Positions 32,672 through 41,196 of a stretch of DNA of 64,000 nt are shown piece by piece. Both the position numbers and the translations under genes were made by a program. Source of the stretch: JAXLQL01 sp046331625. GTDB lineage: Bacteria > Acidobacteriota > Terriglobia > Bryobacterales > Bryobacteraceae. The notes under the pieces are model-generated. The model did not search any database. It was given only the letters and a program-made list of their open reading frames with translations, and was not told the DNA's origin. Position 1 is the stretch's first letter, and the number at the start of each line of letters is the position of its first letter. The stretch covers positions 62,001 to 126,000 of the forward strand of contig JAXLQL010000021.1 of NCBI GenBank assembly GCA_046331625.1, in the 5' to 3' direction.

Positions 32672-35086
32672 ATGGCAGAAAACTACGATTCGTCTAGTAT
32701 CAAAGTGCTGGAAGGCCTGGAGGCGGTTCGGCTCCGGCCTGCGATGTATATCGGGTCGACGCGAGAGCAGGGATTGCATCACCTGGTGTACGAGGTGGTG
32801 GACAATTCGGTCGACGAGGCGTTGGCGGGTTTCTGCGATCGCGTGGATGTGACCATTCACATCGACAACTCGATCACCGTGCAGGACAACGGTCGCGGCA
32901 TCCCGGTGGACATCAAGCCGGAGTTCGGCGTATCCGCGGCTGAGATCGTCATGACGAAGCTTCACGCTGGCGGCAAGTTCGACTCGAACACGTACAAGGT
33001 GTCGGGTGGGTTGCACGGCGTCGGCGTGAGCTGCGTCAACGCTCTCTCAGATCTGCTGAAGCTCGAAATCTGGCGTGATGGCGCGGTTTGGTATCAAGAG
33101 TACGAACGCGGAATGCCGAAGTTCCCGCTCGAGAAGCAGGGAAAGATTCCGAAGGCCAAGACGGGTACGAAAGTGACGTTCCATCCCGACCCCACGGTGA
33201 TGGAGGCGCACGAGTACAACTACGACACCCTGCAGGCGCGGCTTCGTCAGTTGGCGTTCCTCAACAAGGGTCTGACGATTACGCTCACTGATGAGCGCAC
33301 CGATCCGGTGAAGACGCACGAGTTCCTCTACAAGGGCGGCATTGCCGAATTCGTGATGCACTTGAATCGGGCGAAGAGCGTGCTCCACGACAAGCCGATC
33401 TACTTTGAAGGCGAGCGCGACCTGCCCAATGGCGGCAAGGTGTCCATGGAGATCGCGCTGCAGTACAACAGCGACTACGCCGACATCATCTACTCCTTCG
33501 CCAACAACATCCACACGGTGGATGGCGGTACGCACTTGTCGGGATTCCGCTCCGCATTGACGCGGACCATCAATGCCTACGGCCAGAAGGAAAACCTGTT
33601 CAAGGACTTCAAAGAAGGCCTGACGGGCGACGACGTGCGCGAAGGTTTGACGGCCGTGGTGAGCGTGAAGATCCCGCAGCCGCAGTTCGAAGGGCAGACC
33701 AAGGGCAAGCTCAACTCGGACATCCAGGGACACGTGGTCCAGTTGGTGAATGAGAAGCTCGGCGAGTTCTTCGATAAGAACCCGTCGGTGATGCGGAAGG
33801 TGGTTTCGAAGGCTGTCGACGCGGCGAGGGCGCGAGAAGCGGCACGCAAGGCGCGCGATCTGACGCGGCGTAAGGGCGCGCTCGACTCCGGCGGATTGCC
33901 CGGGAAGCTGGCCGATTGCCAGGAGAAGGATCCGGAGCGTTGTGAGTTGTTCCTGGTTGAGGGCGAGTCCGCAGGTGGCACCGCGAAGACTGGCCGCGAC
34001 CGCCGGTATCAGGCGATTCTGCCGCTGAAGGGCAAGATCCTCAACGTGGAGAAGGCTCGCTACGACAAGATGCTGAGCCACGATGAAATCCGGGCGATGA
34101 TCACGGCGATCGGCACGGGCATCGGTAAGGCCGACTTCGACATTTCGAAGCTCCGTTACGGCAAGATCATCATCATGACCGACGCCGACGTGGACGGATC
34201 GCACATCCGCACGCTGCTGCTGACGTTCTTCTTCCGCCACATGCAGGAGCTGATTGACCGCGGACACGTGTTCGTGGCGCAACCGCCGCTGTATCGCATC
34301 AAGAAGGGCAAGAGCGAGAAGTACATCAAAGACGACAAGGAATTCACGAAGGAGATCCTGCGCCGGGCCACCGAGAATGTTGTGGTGGAGTACGGGGCGA
34401 ACGGAACGGGTCCGAAGAAGTTGGAAGGCGCGGCGATGCGGAACTTCCTCGGCTCACTGGACGAACTCGAGACCCTGAGTGCTCGGCTCGATCGGGTGCT
34501 GCGCGATTCCCGGGTGGTGGAACTGCTGACGCGTCCGGACATGAAGCTCGACTTCAAGTCAGAGAAGCCGCCTGCCGACCTCGTGGGCCAACTCAAAGAG
34601 TGGAAGCTGAATCCCGAGGTGCGTCATGATGAGGCGCACTCGTCGTGGGAGGTGGTGTTCCGCGATCACACGAACGCGGATCGCTTCATCAATCGCGATC
34701 TCGGCGCGCGAGCGGAGTTCCGGCGGATGCGTGCGCTGGTGGAGCAGACGAAGGATTACAACAAGCCTCCATTCACGGTGGTGAAGGATGCGAACTCACC
34801 CACCGGCCGTCATGGCGAGTCGACGTGGCGGGATCTGCTGGATTACCTGAAGAACGAAGGCAAGAAGGACGCGACGGTTACGCGGTACAAAGGGCTGGGC
34901 GAGATGAACGCCGAGCAGCTTTGGGAGACGACAATGAACGCGGAGATCCGGACGCTGTTGCGGGTGGAGCTGAAGGACATGGTGGAGTCCGATGCGATCT
35001 TCTCGACGCTGATGGGTGAGGATGTGGAGAACCGGCGGAAGTTCATCGAGGAGAACGCGCTGGATGTCCGGAATTTGGATGTGTAG
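32672..35086 (+). CDS. gyrB: DNA gyrase subunit B
   Basis: An 804-residue type II topoisomerase ATPase subunit. N-terminal GHKL ATPase: YEVVDNSVDEAL (N box), DNGRGIPV and GGLHGVGVSCVNAL. TOPRIM: VEGESAGGTAKTGRD (from 429), LPLKGKILNVEKA and TDADVDGSHI with Asp504, 506 and 508. The first TOPRIM motif has Glu432 where E. coli has Asp426. The C-terminal region includes the inserted stretch typical of some Gram-negative GyrB and ends LDVRNLDV. GAGAGG precedes the ATG. Decayed copies of the 3' part of a second gyrB lie 0.6 and 2.3 kb downstream. Confidence 0.97.
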   Translation: MAENYDSSSIKVLEGLEAVRLRPAMYIGSTREQGLHHLVYEVVDNSVDEALAGFCDRVDVTIHIDNSITVQDNGRGIPVDIKPEFGVSAAEIVMTKLHAGGKFDSNTYKVSGGLHGVGVSCVNALSDLLKLEIWRDGAVWYQEYERGMPKFPLEKQGKIPKAKTGTKVTFHPDPTVMEAHEYNYDTLQARLRQLAFLNKGLTITLTDERTDPVKTHEFLYKGGIAEFVMHLNRAKSVLHDKPIYFEGERDLPNGGKVSMEIALQYNSDYADIIYSFANNIHTVDGGTHLSGFRSALTRTINAYGQKENLFKDFKEGLTGDDVREGLTAVVSVKIPQPQFEGQTKGKLNSDIQGHVVQLVNEKLGEFFDKNPSVMRKVVSKAVDAARAREAARKARDLTRRKGALDSGGLPGKLADCQEKDPERCELFLVEGESAGGTAKTGRDRRYQAILPLKGKILNVEKARYDKMLSHDEIRAMITAIGTGIGKADFDISKLRYGKIIIMTDADVDGSHIRTLLLTFFFRHMQELIDRGHVFVAQPPLYRIKKGKSEKYIKDDKEFTKEILRRATENVVVEYGANGTGPKKLEGAAMRNFLGSLDELETLSARLDRVLRDSRVVELLTRPDMKLDFKSEKPPADLVGQLKEWKLNPEVRHDEAHSSWEVVFRDHTNADRFINRDLGARAEFRRMRALVEQTKDYNKPPFTVVKDANSPTGRHGESTWRDLLDYLKNEGKKDATVTRYKGLGEMNAEQLWETTMNAEIRTLLRVELKDMVESDAIFSTLMGEDVENRRKFIEENALDVRNLDV

Positions 35087-35099
35087 TTGAGGAGGTCCT

Positions 35100-35351
35100 A
35101 TGGCGGCAAGTGTGCTAGAAGCGAAGGCTCACGAGTTGCTGGGCCAATTGAATCCAGGTAAGTTGGCCGCAGTCGTCCATCTGCTCGAGGTCATGGTCGA
35201 AGAGACGAGCGAACCCGTCACCAGCGAAGAGAAGCGGCGGTTTCACGAGAGTCAGGCATGGTTCGCGAGCCGAGGTGGGCACGGGATCCCGATGGAAGAA
35301 GTGCTGGCTGAGTATGGTTTGAAGCCTGAGGATTTTCCTCTGAGCAAGTAG
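35100..35351 (+). CDS. Antitoxin of a RelE/ParE-type pair
   Basis: An 83-residue helical acidic protein (EAKAHELLGQLNPGKLAAVV, HLLEVMVEETSEPVTSEEKR) with a Gly-rich stretch and an acidic end. A strong GAGGAGG lies 6 bases before the ATG. It directly precedes a RelE-type toxin gene, 3 bases apart, so it is assigned as the antitoxin by context and small acidic character; its own family is not one I name with certainty. The gene starts 13 bases after gyrB. Confidence 0.75.
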   Translation: MAASVLEAKAHELLGQLNPGKLAAVVHLLEVMVEETSEPVTSEEKRRFHESQAWFASRGGHGIPMEEVLAEYGLKPEDFPLSK

Positions 35352-35354
35352 CCA

Positions 35355-35747
35355 GTGACGTTGCGAATCGAGTGGGGGGCTGACGCACCAGCGGATATTC
35401 GGCGCCTTGATCGTGCTACGGCTCTGCGAGTGTTCGAAGGGGTCCTGCGATACTCGAAGTCCGGGAGTGGCGATGTGGAACCGCAGCATGGCGACATGGC
35501 GGGTTCGTTTCGATTGAGGCTTGGGGACTACCGGGTGTCGTTTGCCATCGAGGCCGGAACAATGCGGGTCCTACATGTTTGGCATCGGTCGGAGGCGTTA
35601 CCGGTGACAGGACGAGATTCAGGCGCGGGCGTCATGGCGAATGAACGTGGCGGGATCTGCTGGACTACTGAAGAACGAAGGCAAGAAGGACGCGACGGTG
35701 ACGCGCTACAAAGGGCTGGGCGTTGGCATGAAGTGCCCGAATCCTGA
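35355..35747 (+). CDS. RelE/ParE-family toxin with an abnormal C-terminal tail
   Basis: GTG start. Residues 1-80 match RelE-type mRNA interferases: LRIEWGADAPADIRRLDRAT, then GDMAGSFRLRLGDYRVSFAI and MRVLHVWHRSEA, the usual order of the fold. RelE proteins are about 85-95 residues; this one has 130, and the last 30 or so (TTEERRQEGRDGDALQRAGR) are out-of-frame translation of the gyrB fragment at 35645-35722. So the original stop has been lost or replaced by the gyrB sequence. Whether the toxin is active with the tail is unknown. Confidence 0.75.
   Translation: MTLRIEWGADAPADIRRLDRATALRVFEGVLRYSKSGSGDVEPQHGDMAGSFRLRLGDYRVSFAIEAGTMRVLHVWHRSEALPVTGRDSGAGVMANERGGICWTTEERRQEGRDGDALQRAGRWHEVPES
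35645..35722 (+). pseudogene. gyrB fragment (left relic)
   Basis: These 78 bases align to gyrB 34823-34901 (protein stretch TWRDLLDYLKNEGKKDATVT, then RYKGLG) with three substitutions, all at third codon positions, and one deleted base that puts a stop in frame. It lies between the toxin core and an unrelated gene, whose upstream frame it extends. It is one border of the 35728-37283 cassette. Confidence 0.88.
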
Positions 35748-36561
35748 CTGCGGCCACGCCGTCCGTCCGCATGAATGGCATTGCGTCGTGTGCCTGACCG
35801 ACTGCGGGTTCCCGAATGTTCGCGCGGCTCGAGTCGAAGAGGAAGTCGCGGCATTGGCGGATCGCGTAGCGGAAGCGGAACGCCAAGCGGCGGGGCAAGG
35901 GGCAGTATCGGAGCTTGTACGGCTCAGGGATGTTGCTCGCCAGTCGCGGGCGGTTCGAGTGAGATCCGTGGACGAAGTCTTTGCCTTGGTCAAGAGCGAC
36001 AACAAATTACTGGGAACATTCTACGACCTGAAGGGAGCAGGCCTCCTGCGTCCAGAGGCGACCGAGATTGAGGCGGCCAGGCAATCCGCCGAACCGCTCG
36101 CGTTGCTCAACTACCACGAGCAAATCCAATTTGCGGCTCTGACAGCCGATGATCGGGGACTGTTCTCGTACGGCAATTGCGCAATGGTACTCGACGAGTC
36201 CAAGATCGCGCACAGGGCGACGGTGTTTGAAGAGAATTGCGTACTGTTTTGCCAACATCGAGGGGTCAGTCCGGCGAATCCAGTAGTTCCCCCCGGGTTT
36301 CGAGCTACGTGGGAAAAGCGGGATGATTTGGTGATAGCCAAGCTAGGTTCGCGATTGGCTGCCGATATGACTGATGAGGATGTCGCCGGGTTGCTGCTAT
36401 CGACCGATGAGGATTCAGTGAAGGATGATTTCGTCGAGGTTCACATCTACGGCCGTATTCATCGGCACACACTGAGTTGCGTCACTGTAAAGCTCCGGCA
36501 GCCGGGCGACCGCGCGCTAGCCGAAGCAATGAGACCGTATGTGTCAGTGGAGATCGCATGA
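35728..36561 (+). CDS. Uncharacterised protein with an N-terminal zinc ribbon (cassette gene 1)
   Basis: A 277-residue protein of unrecognised family. Residues 3-25 hold a paired-Cys zinc site (CPNPDCGH, CVVCLTDCGF). Residues about 30-90 form a charged coiled-coil-like region; the C-terminal two thirds are mixed, with YGNCAMVLDESKIAHRATVF (about 150-169), faintly like ADP-ribosyltransferase-type sequences, which I do not claim. The frame is open upstream through the gyrB relic; the ATG at 35728 is where unrelated sequence begins. The stop overlaps the next gene by ATGA. Codon use is less GC-biased than in gyrB, which hints at transfer. Confidence 0.75.
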   Translation: MKCPNPDCGHAVRPHEWHCVVCLTDCGFPNVRAARVEEEVAALADRVAEAERQAAGQGAVSELVRLRDVARQSRAVRVRSVDEVFALVKSDNKLLGTFYDLKGAGLLRPEATEIEAARQSAEPLALLNYHEQIQFAALTADDRGLFSYGNCAMVLDESKIAHRATVFEENCVLFCQHRGVSPANPVVPPGFRATWEKRDDLVIAKLGSRLAADMTDEDVAGLLLSTDEDSVKDDFVEVHIYGRIHRHTLSCVTVKLRQPGDRALAEAMRPYVSVEIA

Positions 36562-37283
36562 TGAGTAGAACTCTGGTTTCCGGTCAGGCCGGTGTCGCCA
36601 TCTTGTTTGACGAGTGTGGAATTCGCTCGTTCCATCGCCATGGGCCGGCAGGAGTGCTGCGGTCACAGGCGGAGGTACCGGGTCTCGTTGGCGGCTGCAA
36701 AGACGTGGTGGTTGTCGAAGGTCTCGATGCGGAGGGGGTTCCGGCGCTCCTCGAGCACGAGTGGATGAAACAGCGAGCGCTGCTGCTGTTTCTGCTGTTG
36801 ATTGACTCCGAGTCGCGCACGGAGACGCGATTGGTTGCGATTCCTGATCTCGAATTGTTTCTGGCGGAGCCGAGAGTGACTGTGTCGGTTTTGCACCGCA
36901 TGTTTGCGGCCCCGATTCCCGCGGAAGCTGACCTGCCAGGCGCGATCGATCTGGCCAGTGGCAGGAATGCACTCCAAGTGATGAGGCTGCTCGTTGAGAT
37001 CCAATCGCATCAGGCGGAGATTGCCGTGGTCAGGTCGTTGTGGGATGCTGTCCCGGCCGGTTTGTTCGGAAGCATCGAGGAGAAGGAACGGGTCGCGTTC
37101 CAGCTCGTGACAGATGGAGTGCTGTATCAACTGGCGATCCGCGATGCGAACGTGAAGGATACAGTCTTTGCCGATCTGCTCGAGAACCCGCGGTGGGCGG
37201 CGGCTCAGGCGGGGATCGAAGCATGGCGGTCGGCTAGTTGGCATCATTGGCCTCGGCCCCGCTGGCGAGCCGCCAGCATGTAA
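36558..37283 (+). CDS. Uncharacterised protein (cassette gene 2)
   Basis: A 241-residue protein of unrecognised family, coupled to the zinc-ribbon gene by ATGA. It starts SRTLVSGQAGVAILFDECGI and continues with alternating hydrophobic strands and helices (VVVVEGLDAEGVPALLEHEW, RALLLFLLLIDSESRTETRL). No membrane segment, Walker motif or catalytic signature is clear. The last 15 residues (HHWPRPRWRAASM) look like chance translation, so the natural C-terminus may have been cut by the rearrangement that placed gyrB relic sequence right after it. Function unknown; likely works with the zinc-ribbon protein. Confidence 0.7.
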   Translation: MMSRTLVSGQAGVAILFDECGIRSFHRHGPAGVLRSQAEVPGLVGGCKDVVVVEGLDAEGVPALLEHEWMKQRALLLFLLLIDSESRTETRLVAIPDLELFLAEPRVTVSVLHRMFAAPIPAEADLPGAIDLASGRNALQVMRLLVEIQSHQAEIAVVRSLWDAVPAGLFGSIEEKERVAFQLVTDGVLYQLAIRDANVKDTVFADLLENPRWAAAQAGIEAWRSASWHHWPRPRWRAASM

Positions 37284-37304
37284 GGGGGTCGCTGACATCT
37301 TCGG

Positions 37305-37783
37305 TCTGGAGAGCAATGCCGCTGAGATTGCAGATGTTGCTGGCGTCGCTCGATGAGCTCGAGATCCGGGCGCGCGCTTGGTTCGCGTTCCGCGCGACGG
37401 CGTGTGGTGTATCTGCTGACGCGCCCGGACATGAAGCTGGACTTCAAGTCGGAGAAGCCTCCTGCTGATCTGGTGGGTCAGTTGAAGGAGTGGAAGCTGA
37501 ATCCCGAGGTGCGTAACGATGATGCGCATTCATCGTGGGAGGTGTGTTCCGCGACCACACGAACGCGGATCGGTAGATCAACCGCGATCTCGGCGCGCGT
37601 GCTGAGTATCGGCGCATGCGGGCGCTGGTGGAACAGACGAAGGACTACAACAAGCGTCCGTGCACGGTAGTGAAGGCCGCGACTTCGGGCACGGGCCGAC
37701 TTGGCGAGTCCACATGGCGGGATTTGCTCGACTACCGCGATCTTCTCGAGACCGCGCTCGATGTCCGGAATCTGGATGTCTAA
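37305..37783 (+). pseudogene. Decayed 3' part of a second, divergent gyrB (right relic)
   Basis: Aligns to the last 220 or so codons of gyrB (from about 34425), with frame breaks, an in-frame stop at the equivalent of Phe in DRFIN, and internal deletions. In 96 well-aligned bases (from ACGCGCCCGGACATG at about 37419) there are 12 differences, all synonymous, so this copy diverged under selection before decaying. It ends GATGTCCGGAATCTGGATGT then TAA, matching the gyrB end DVRNLDV. The exact left edge is uncertain. Confidence 0.85.
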
Positions 37784-37844
37784 CGGCCACACGCCTGTCA
37801 CTGATGAATAGCGGTGGCGGTTTCGCGGGGATCAGGCAGTCCGT

Positions 37845-39158
37845 TCAAACGACCCCATACACCTTCCGAATTGCCGCCACCACATCGTCTACGTCCTTCC
37901 GCGAATACTTCGGATCCATCGGCACGCCCCCATACCGCTGCAGAATATCGATCGTTGCCGGACAAGTCTCCGGCCCATACCGCATTGCCTTCCCGCGCTC
38001 GGTCAGAAAGCTCGGCCACTTCGGATGGAGCGTCTTCTTCGCCATGATGTGCGGCAGCGTGGGAAGAATCACTGACCCGCTCGGCTTGCCCGCCGGCACG
38101 TTCTCCGCCTTCATCGCGGCCAGGAATCGGTCGCACCGTTCCTTCGTTTTGAAGTCGATGTACACGCCGGACCCGAGCTCTCCCTCCGGATCCGGCACAT
38201 CGCGAAACCGAATCCCGGGCAGGTCGCGCACGCCCTCGTACACCATCCGCGCATTGGAACGCACGCTGCTCACAATGCGGTCTAGCTTGCGCAACTGCGC
38301 CAGCACCACGCCACCCGTGAACTCGCTCATGCGATAGTTGGCGCCGAACAGCCATTCGAGCTGGGCTTTTCCCACCACTTCCTGGTGCGGAGCCCGAAAG
38401 CCGCCCAGGTCGTGGAAGCGCGCGGCCCGCTCGAACAGCGCGGGATCGTTCGTCACCACGGCGCCGCCCTCGCCTGCCGTGATGGTCTTGTTGATCTGCA
38501 GACTGTAGATGCCGATGTCGCCGAACGAGCCCACTGGCCGGCCTTTGTACGAAGCGCCCACGCTCTGCGCGCAGTCTTCGAGCACGCGCACGCTGTGCTT
38601 CTTCGCGATGTCGAGAATGCGATCCATGCGGCACGGAGTGCCCAGCAGATGCACCGCCATGATTGCCTTGGTGTGCGGCGTGATCAATCGCTCGATGCTC
38701 TCGGGATCGATATTGAATGAGTGATCGATCTCCGCGCAGACGGGCAAGGCGCCCGCGAGCACAATCGCGTTGAAGCACGAGTGCCAGGTCCACGACGGAA
38801 GAATCACCTCATCGCCCGGACCAATTTCGAGCGCCGCCATCGCGCACTGCAGCGCCGCGGTTCCAGACGTGACTCCCAGCGCGAACCGGGATTGCATCCG
38901 CGCCGCGAACTCCTTCTCGAAGGTCAGCACTTTGGTGGGCTTGTTCTTCCCATACCATCGGAACGGTGTCTGCGAGTCGAGCACGTCGAGCACCTCGGCG
39001 CGTTCTTTCTCGTCATAGAACTGCGGACCCCAATATCCCGCCCGCAGCGGGGTGGCGCGCACAGGAGCGCCTCCTTCGATGGCGGGCTTGGCGGGCGGGG
39101 CCGCCTGCGCTGCGGAAGCGGCTGCTGCGGCTGCGACGAACTTGCGGCGTTGCATCAT
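37845..39158 (-). CDS. DegT/DnrJ/EryC1-family PLP aminotransferase, twin-arginine exported
   Basis: A 437-residue sugar-aminotransferase-fold protein. The N-terminus MMQRRKFVAAAAAASAAQAA looks like a Tat signal, unusual because family members act in the cytoplasm on nucleotide sugars. Core features: SGTAALQCAMAALEIGPGDE (PLP phosphate region), VLEDCAQSVGASYKGRPVGS, and the Schiff-base lysine in LQINKTITAGEGG, all intact. GAGGTG lies before the ATG. It could transfer amino groups or dehydrate sugars, but an extracytoplasmic location has no obvious source of nucleotide sugar, so the Tat-like start may be misleading. Confidence 0.85.
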   Translation of the reverse strand: MMQRRKFVAAAAAASAAQAAPPAKPAIEGGAPVRATPLRAGYWGPQFYDEKERAEVLDVLDSQTPFRWYGKNKPTKVLTFEKEFAARMQSRFALGVTSGTAALQCAMAALEIGPGDEVILPSWTWHSCFNAIVLAGALPVCAEIDHSFNIDPESIERLITPHTKAIMAVHLLGTPCRMDRILDIAKKHSVRVLEDCAQSVGASYKGRPVGSFGDIGIYSLQINKTITAGEGGAVVTNDPALFERAARFHDLGGFRAPHQEVVGKAQLEWLFGANYRMSEFTGGVVLAQLRKLDRIVSSVRSNARMVYEGVRDLPGIRFRDVPDPEGELGSGVYIDFKTKERCDRFLAAMKAENVPAGKPSGSVILPTLPHIMAKKTLHPKWPSFLTERGKAMRYGPETCPATIDILQRYGGVPMDPKYSRKDVDDVVAAIRKVYGVV

Positions 39159-39522
39159 TACACCTCGAAAGCCTTTCGTGGGCTGATCCGTTGTACCACG
39201 ATTCGTCTTTTCGATGGGCTCCGCGGCCGAGTGTGCGACTATCCTTCAGTTTTCTTCGCCGGCCGCGAGGATTTCAGGCTCCATGTTGGCGCGATCAGCC
39301 AGCGCGGGACTCGAGTCCCGCTCTCGATGGGGCCTGCGCTCGTTTCGCGCTCCGATCCGCGAGTGCGGCTCGGTCGCGATGAGCCAGCCGCCGGGATCAT
39401 TGCTCGGTGTCGGCGGCGTGCGGTTCGATGATTGGAGCTTGGCCCATCCCGAGTTCTGATGCTGATTGCCGTCCAGCGTGCGAAACCTATGCGTCGCTCG
39501 CAGTTCAAATCAAAGACAGCCA
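39159..39522. other. Non-coding gap with a REP-like palindrome
   Basis: About 360 bases without a supported gene, on either strand. It contains the palindrome GCGGGACTCGAGTCCCGC (39304-39321), preceded by AGCCA as in the copy at 18184-18223. The remainder shows short frames only, with no recognisable product or ribosome-binding site. Confidence 0.5.
39304..39321. repeat. REP-like palindrome, copy 3
   Basis: GCGGGACTCGAGTCCCGC is a perfect 18-base palindrome that differs from the copies at 12368-12385 and 18205-18222 only in the central two bases (CG against TC). It lies in the gap between the aminotransferase gene and the beta-propeller-like gene. Confidence 0.75.
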
Positions 39523-41196
39523 CTACAGCGAAATTCGTATGGGTAGAAATCCAGCCGCGACCCGATTCCCGCGAATGCCGCAGCGAAGGAGCGGGAAACG
39601 ATCGGGATTGCCTGGTCTGGGGATTTCGGGAAGGCGAATGTCCACCTGATAAACCCCGATGAGCCCAGGTGCCAGACCGGCGTAGAGAACCTCGGCTGCC
39701 GGCAACTGGTCCGGGTTGTTGCCGGTTTGGATGTTGCACTCGATCGGTTCGATGACGCGCGAGAGCGGGTTTGCGCGGGCGGGCTCGCCGGCAAGGGGCG
39801 CGGAATCCACCGCGCCGAATCCGCCGCCGTACACATGGACGATTTCGCCGGAGAGCGCGGGGTCAAGCGGATTCACGGAACCGTGAAAATCTTCGTGGAG
39901 CGCGGCAATCGCGGCGGCCGGGGATGAATTGAGAGCATACCAGAACGGTCCGTAGTTGACGATGGTCGCCGGGTTTGGAAATATGCTGGAAACGAATGGT
40001 CCATCTTCGGGCTCGGCCAAAACCAGTTCCGGATAACCCGCAGCGGTAGGCGCATTGAAGGGAATCTGAAAGGTCAACTCGGAGAGCGAGTCATTCAGAG
40101 CGCGGACGCCCGCGCCGGGCATACGGATTTCGGCAATTCGGGGACCGGTCTCGCCGCTATAGCGATATAGGGTTCCCTTGACAAGTTCGAGACCGACGCC
40201 GGGGATCGGCATTCGAACCGCCGTGACGGAAGGAACGAGTAGGGTTCGGGATGAGGTACCGAGGTCGATTCGGACCAGCGAAGCGGTGTAACCCGGTCCG
40301 CGGATGACGGCGAAGACAACTTTGCCATCGCCGGAAAGGACGGCTTCCGCGACATCGCCTTGGTCGACCTGGCGGAGGTCATTGCCGTCGGCGTGAACGA
40401 ACCAGAGTCCGTCTTGGTCACGAAAGAGGATTTCGTTGCCGGACTCTGAAATTGAGAACCACGAGAGGACTCCGCGAGCTGGAATGACGGCCGAGGCGCG
40501 GCCTGCGGCAATGTCGTAAACGGTGAGTTCTGGCGCCGCGGGGCAGTAGGCTTTCGTTGCCGCGGAATCGAGACGGCTGCAGTCATCGAAGGGAAGACGC
40601 CGGACTTCGCCGGAGGGGAGGCGGAGTCCGGTGGAAATGATAGCGGTTCCGTTGTTGGCGACGTTGCTGCCAGAGCGGATGGCGAATGGGGCGGTGAGCG
40701 TACCGGAAACGAGGTCGGCAATGCGGCCGGAGGGGAAGACGCCCGACTCGCGAAGCAGCGCGAACCGGCCGTTGGCGCTCACGGATGGAGATCCGGGATC
40801 GGATCTTGCGGGCGTTCCCGCGATCGAAATCGAGGATCGGTAGCGCGTGTTGGACAGGACGCAGAGGGTGAAATTGATGCATTCGTCCATTGCGGTAAGG
40901 GCGATGACGCTTCCGTCGGCCGAGACGCTGGTGGAGATGAGTTCGTGGAAGCTCGAAGACATGACGCCGCTCGGGGGGAAAGTCAGCGCTGCCTCGCGTT
41001 GTTCGAAGAGGCGGAAGCCCGTCGCGGCGTCCCACGTATAAACCTTGGAGTGAGGGTTGTGGTCCGTGCCGCGGAGGCGAAGGCGCGTGGAGAACCAGAG
41101 TTTCGAGCCATCGCGATTGGTGGCGAGTCCGGAGAAGGCGGGCTGAGCGCTTGCGCTAAGGGCGGCAAGGAACGCGAGGAGGGCAATGCGCGTCAT
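39523..41196 (-). CDS. Secreted repeat protein with a TIGR03437-like C-terminal domain
   Basis: A 557-residue protein with a signal peptide (MTRIALLAFLAALSASA). Residues about 20-330 are repeats of beta-propeller type (STSVSADGSVIALTA, SPSVSANGRFALLRESGVF, AVLSGDGKVVFAVIRGPGYT), like WD40/TolB-type PD40. The last 200 residues include SIFPNPATIVNYG, IVHVYGGGFGAVDS and AEVLYAGLAPGLIGVYQVDI, which match my recollection of TIGR03437, a C-terminal domain expanded in Solibacter. It is probably a cell-surface or secreted binding protein. No catalytic site is recognised. Confidence 0.75.
   Translation of the reverse strand: MTRIALLAFLAALSASAQPAFSGLATNRDGSKLWFSTRLRLRGTDHNPHSKVYTWDAATGFRLFEQREAALTFPPSGVMSSSFHELISTSVSADGSVIALTAMDECINFTLCVLSNTRYRSSISIAGTPARSDPGSPSVSANGRFALLRESGVFPSGRIADLVSGTLTAPFAIRSGSNVANNGTAIISTGLRLPSGEVRRLPFDDCSRLDSAATKAYCPAAPELTVYDIAAGRASAVIPARGVLSWFSISESGNEILFRDQDGLWFVHADGNDLRQVDQGDVAEAVLSGDGKVVFAVIRGPGYTASLVRIDLGTSSRTLLVPSVTAVRMPIPGVGLELVKGTLYRYSGETGPRIAEIRMPGAGVRALNDSLSELTFQIPFNAPTAAGYPELVLAEPEDGPFVSSIFPNPATIVNYGPFWYALNSSPAAAIAALHEDFHGSVNPLDPALSGEIVHVYGGGFGAVDSAPLAGEPARANPLSRVIEPIECNIQTGNNPDQLPAAEVLYAGLAPGLIGVYQVDIRLPEIPRPGNPDRFPLLRCGIRGNRVAAGFLPIRISL

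Noticed and set aside
33047..34282. 411-codon minus-strand frame opposite gyrB
   Set aside because: Shadow of gyrB; no ribosome site or recognisable product.
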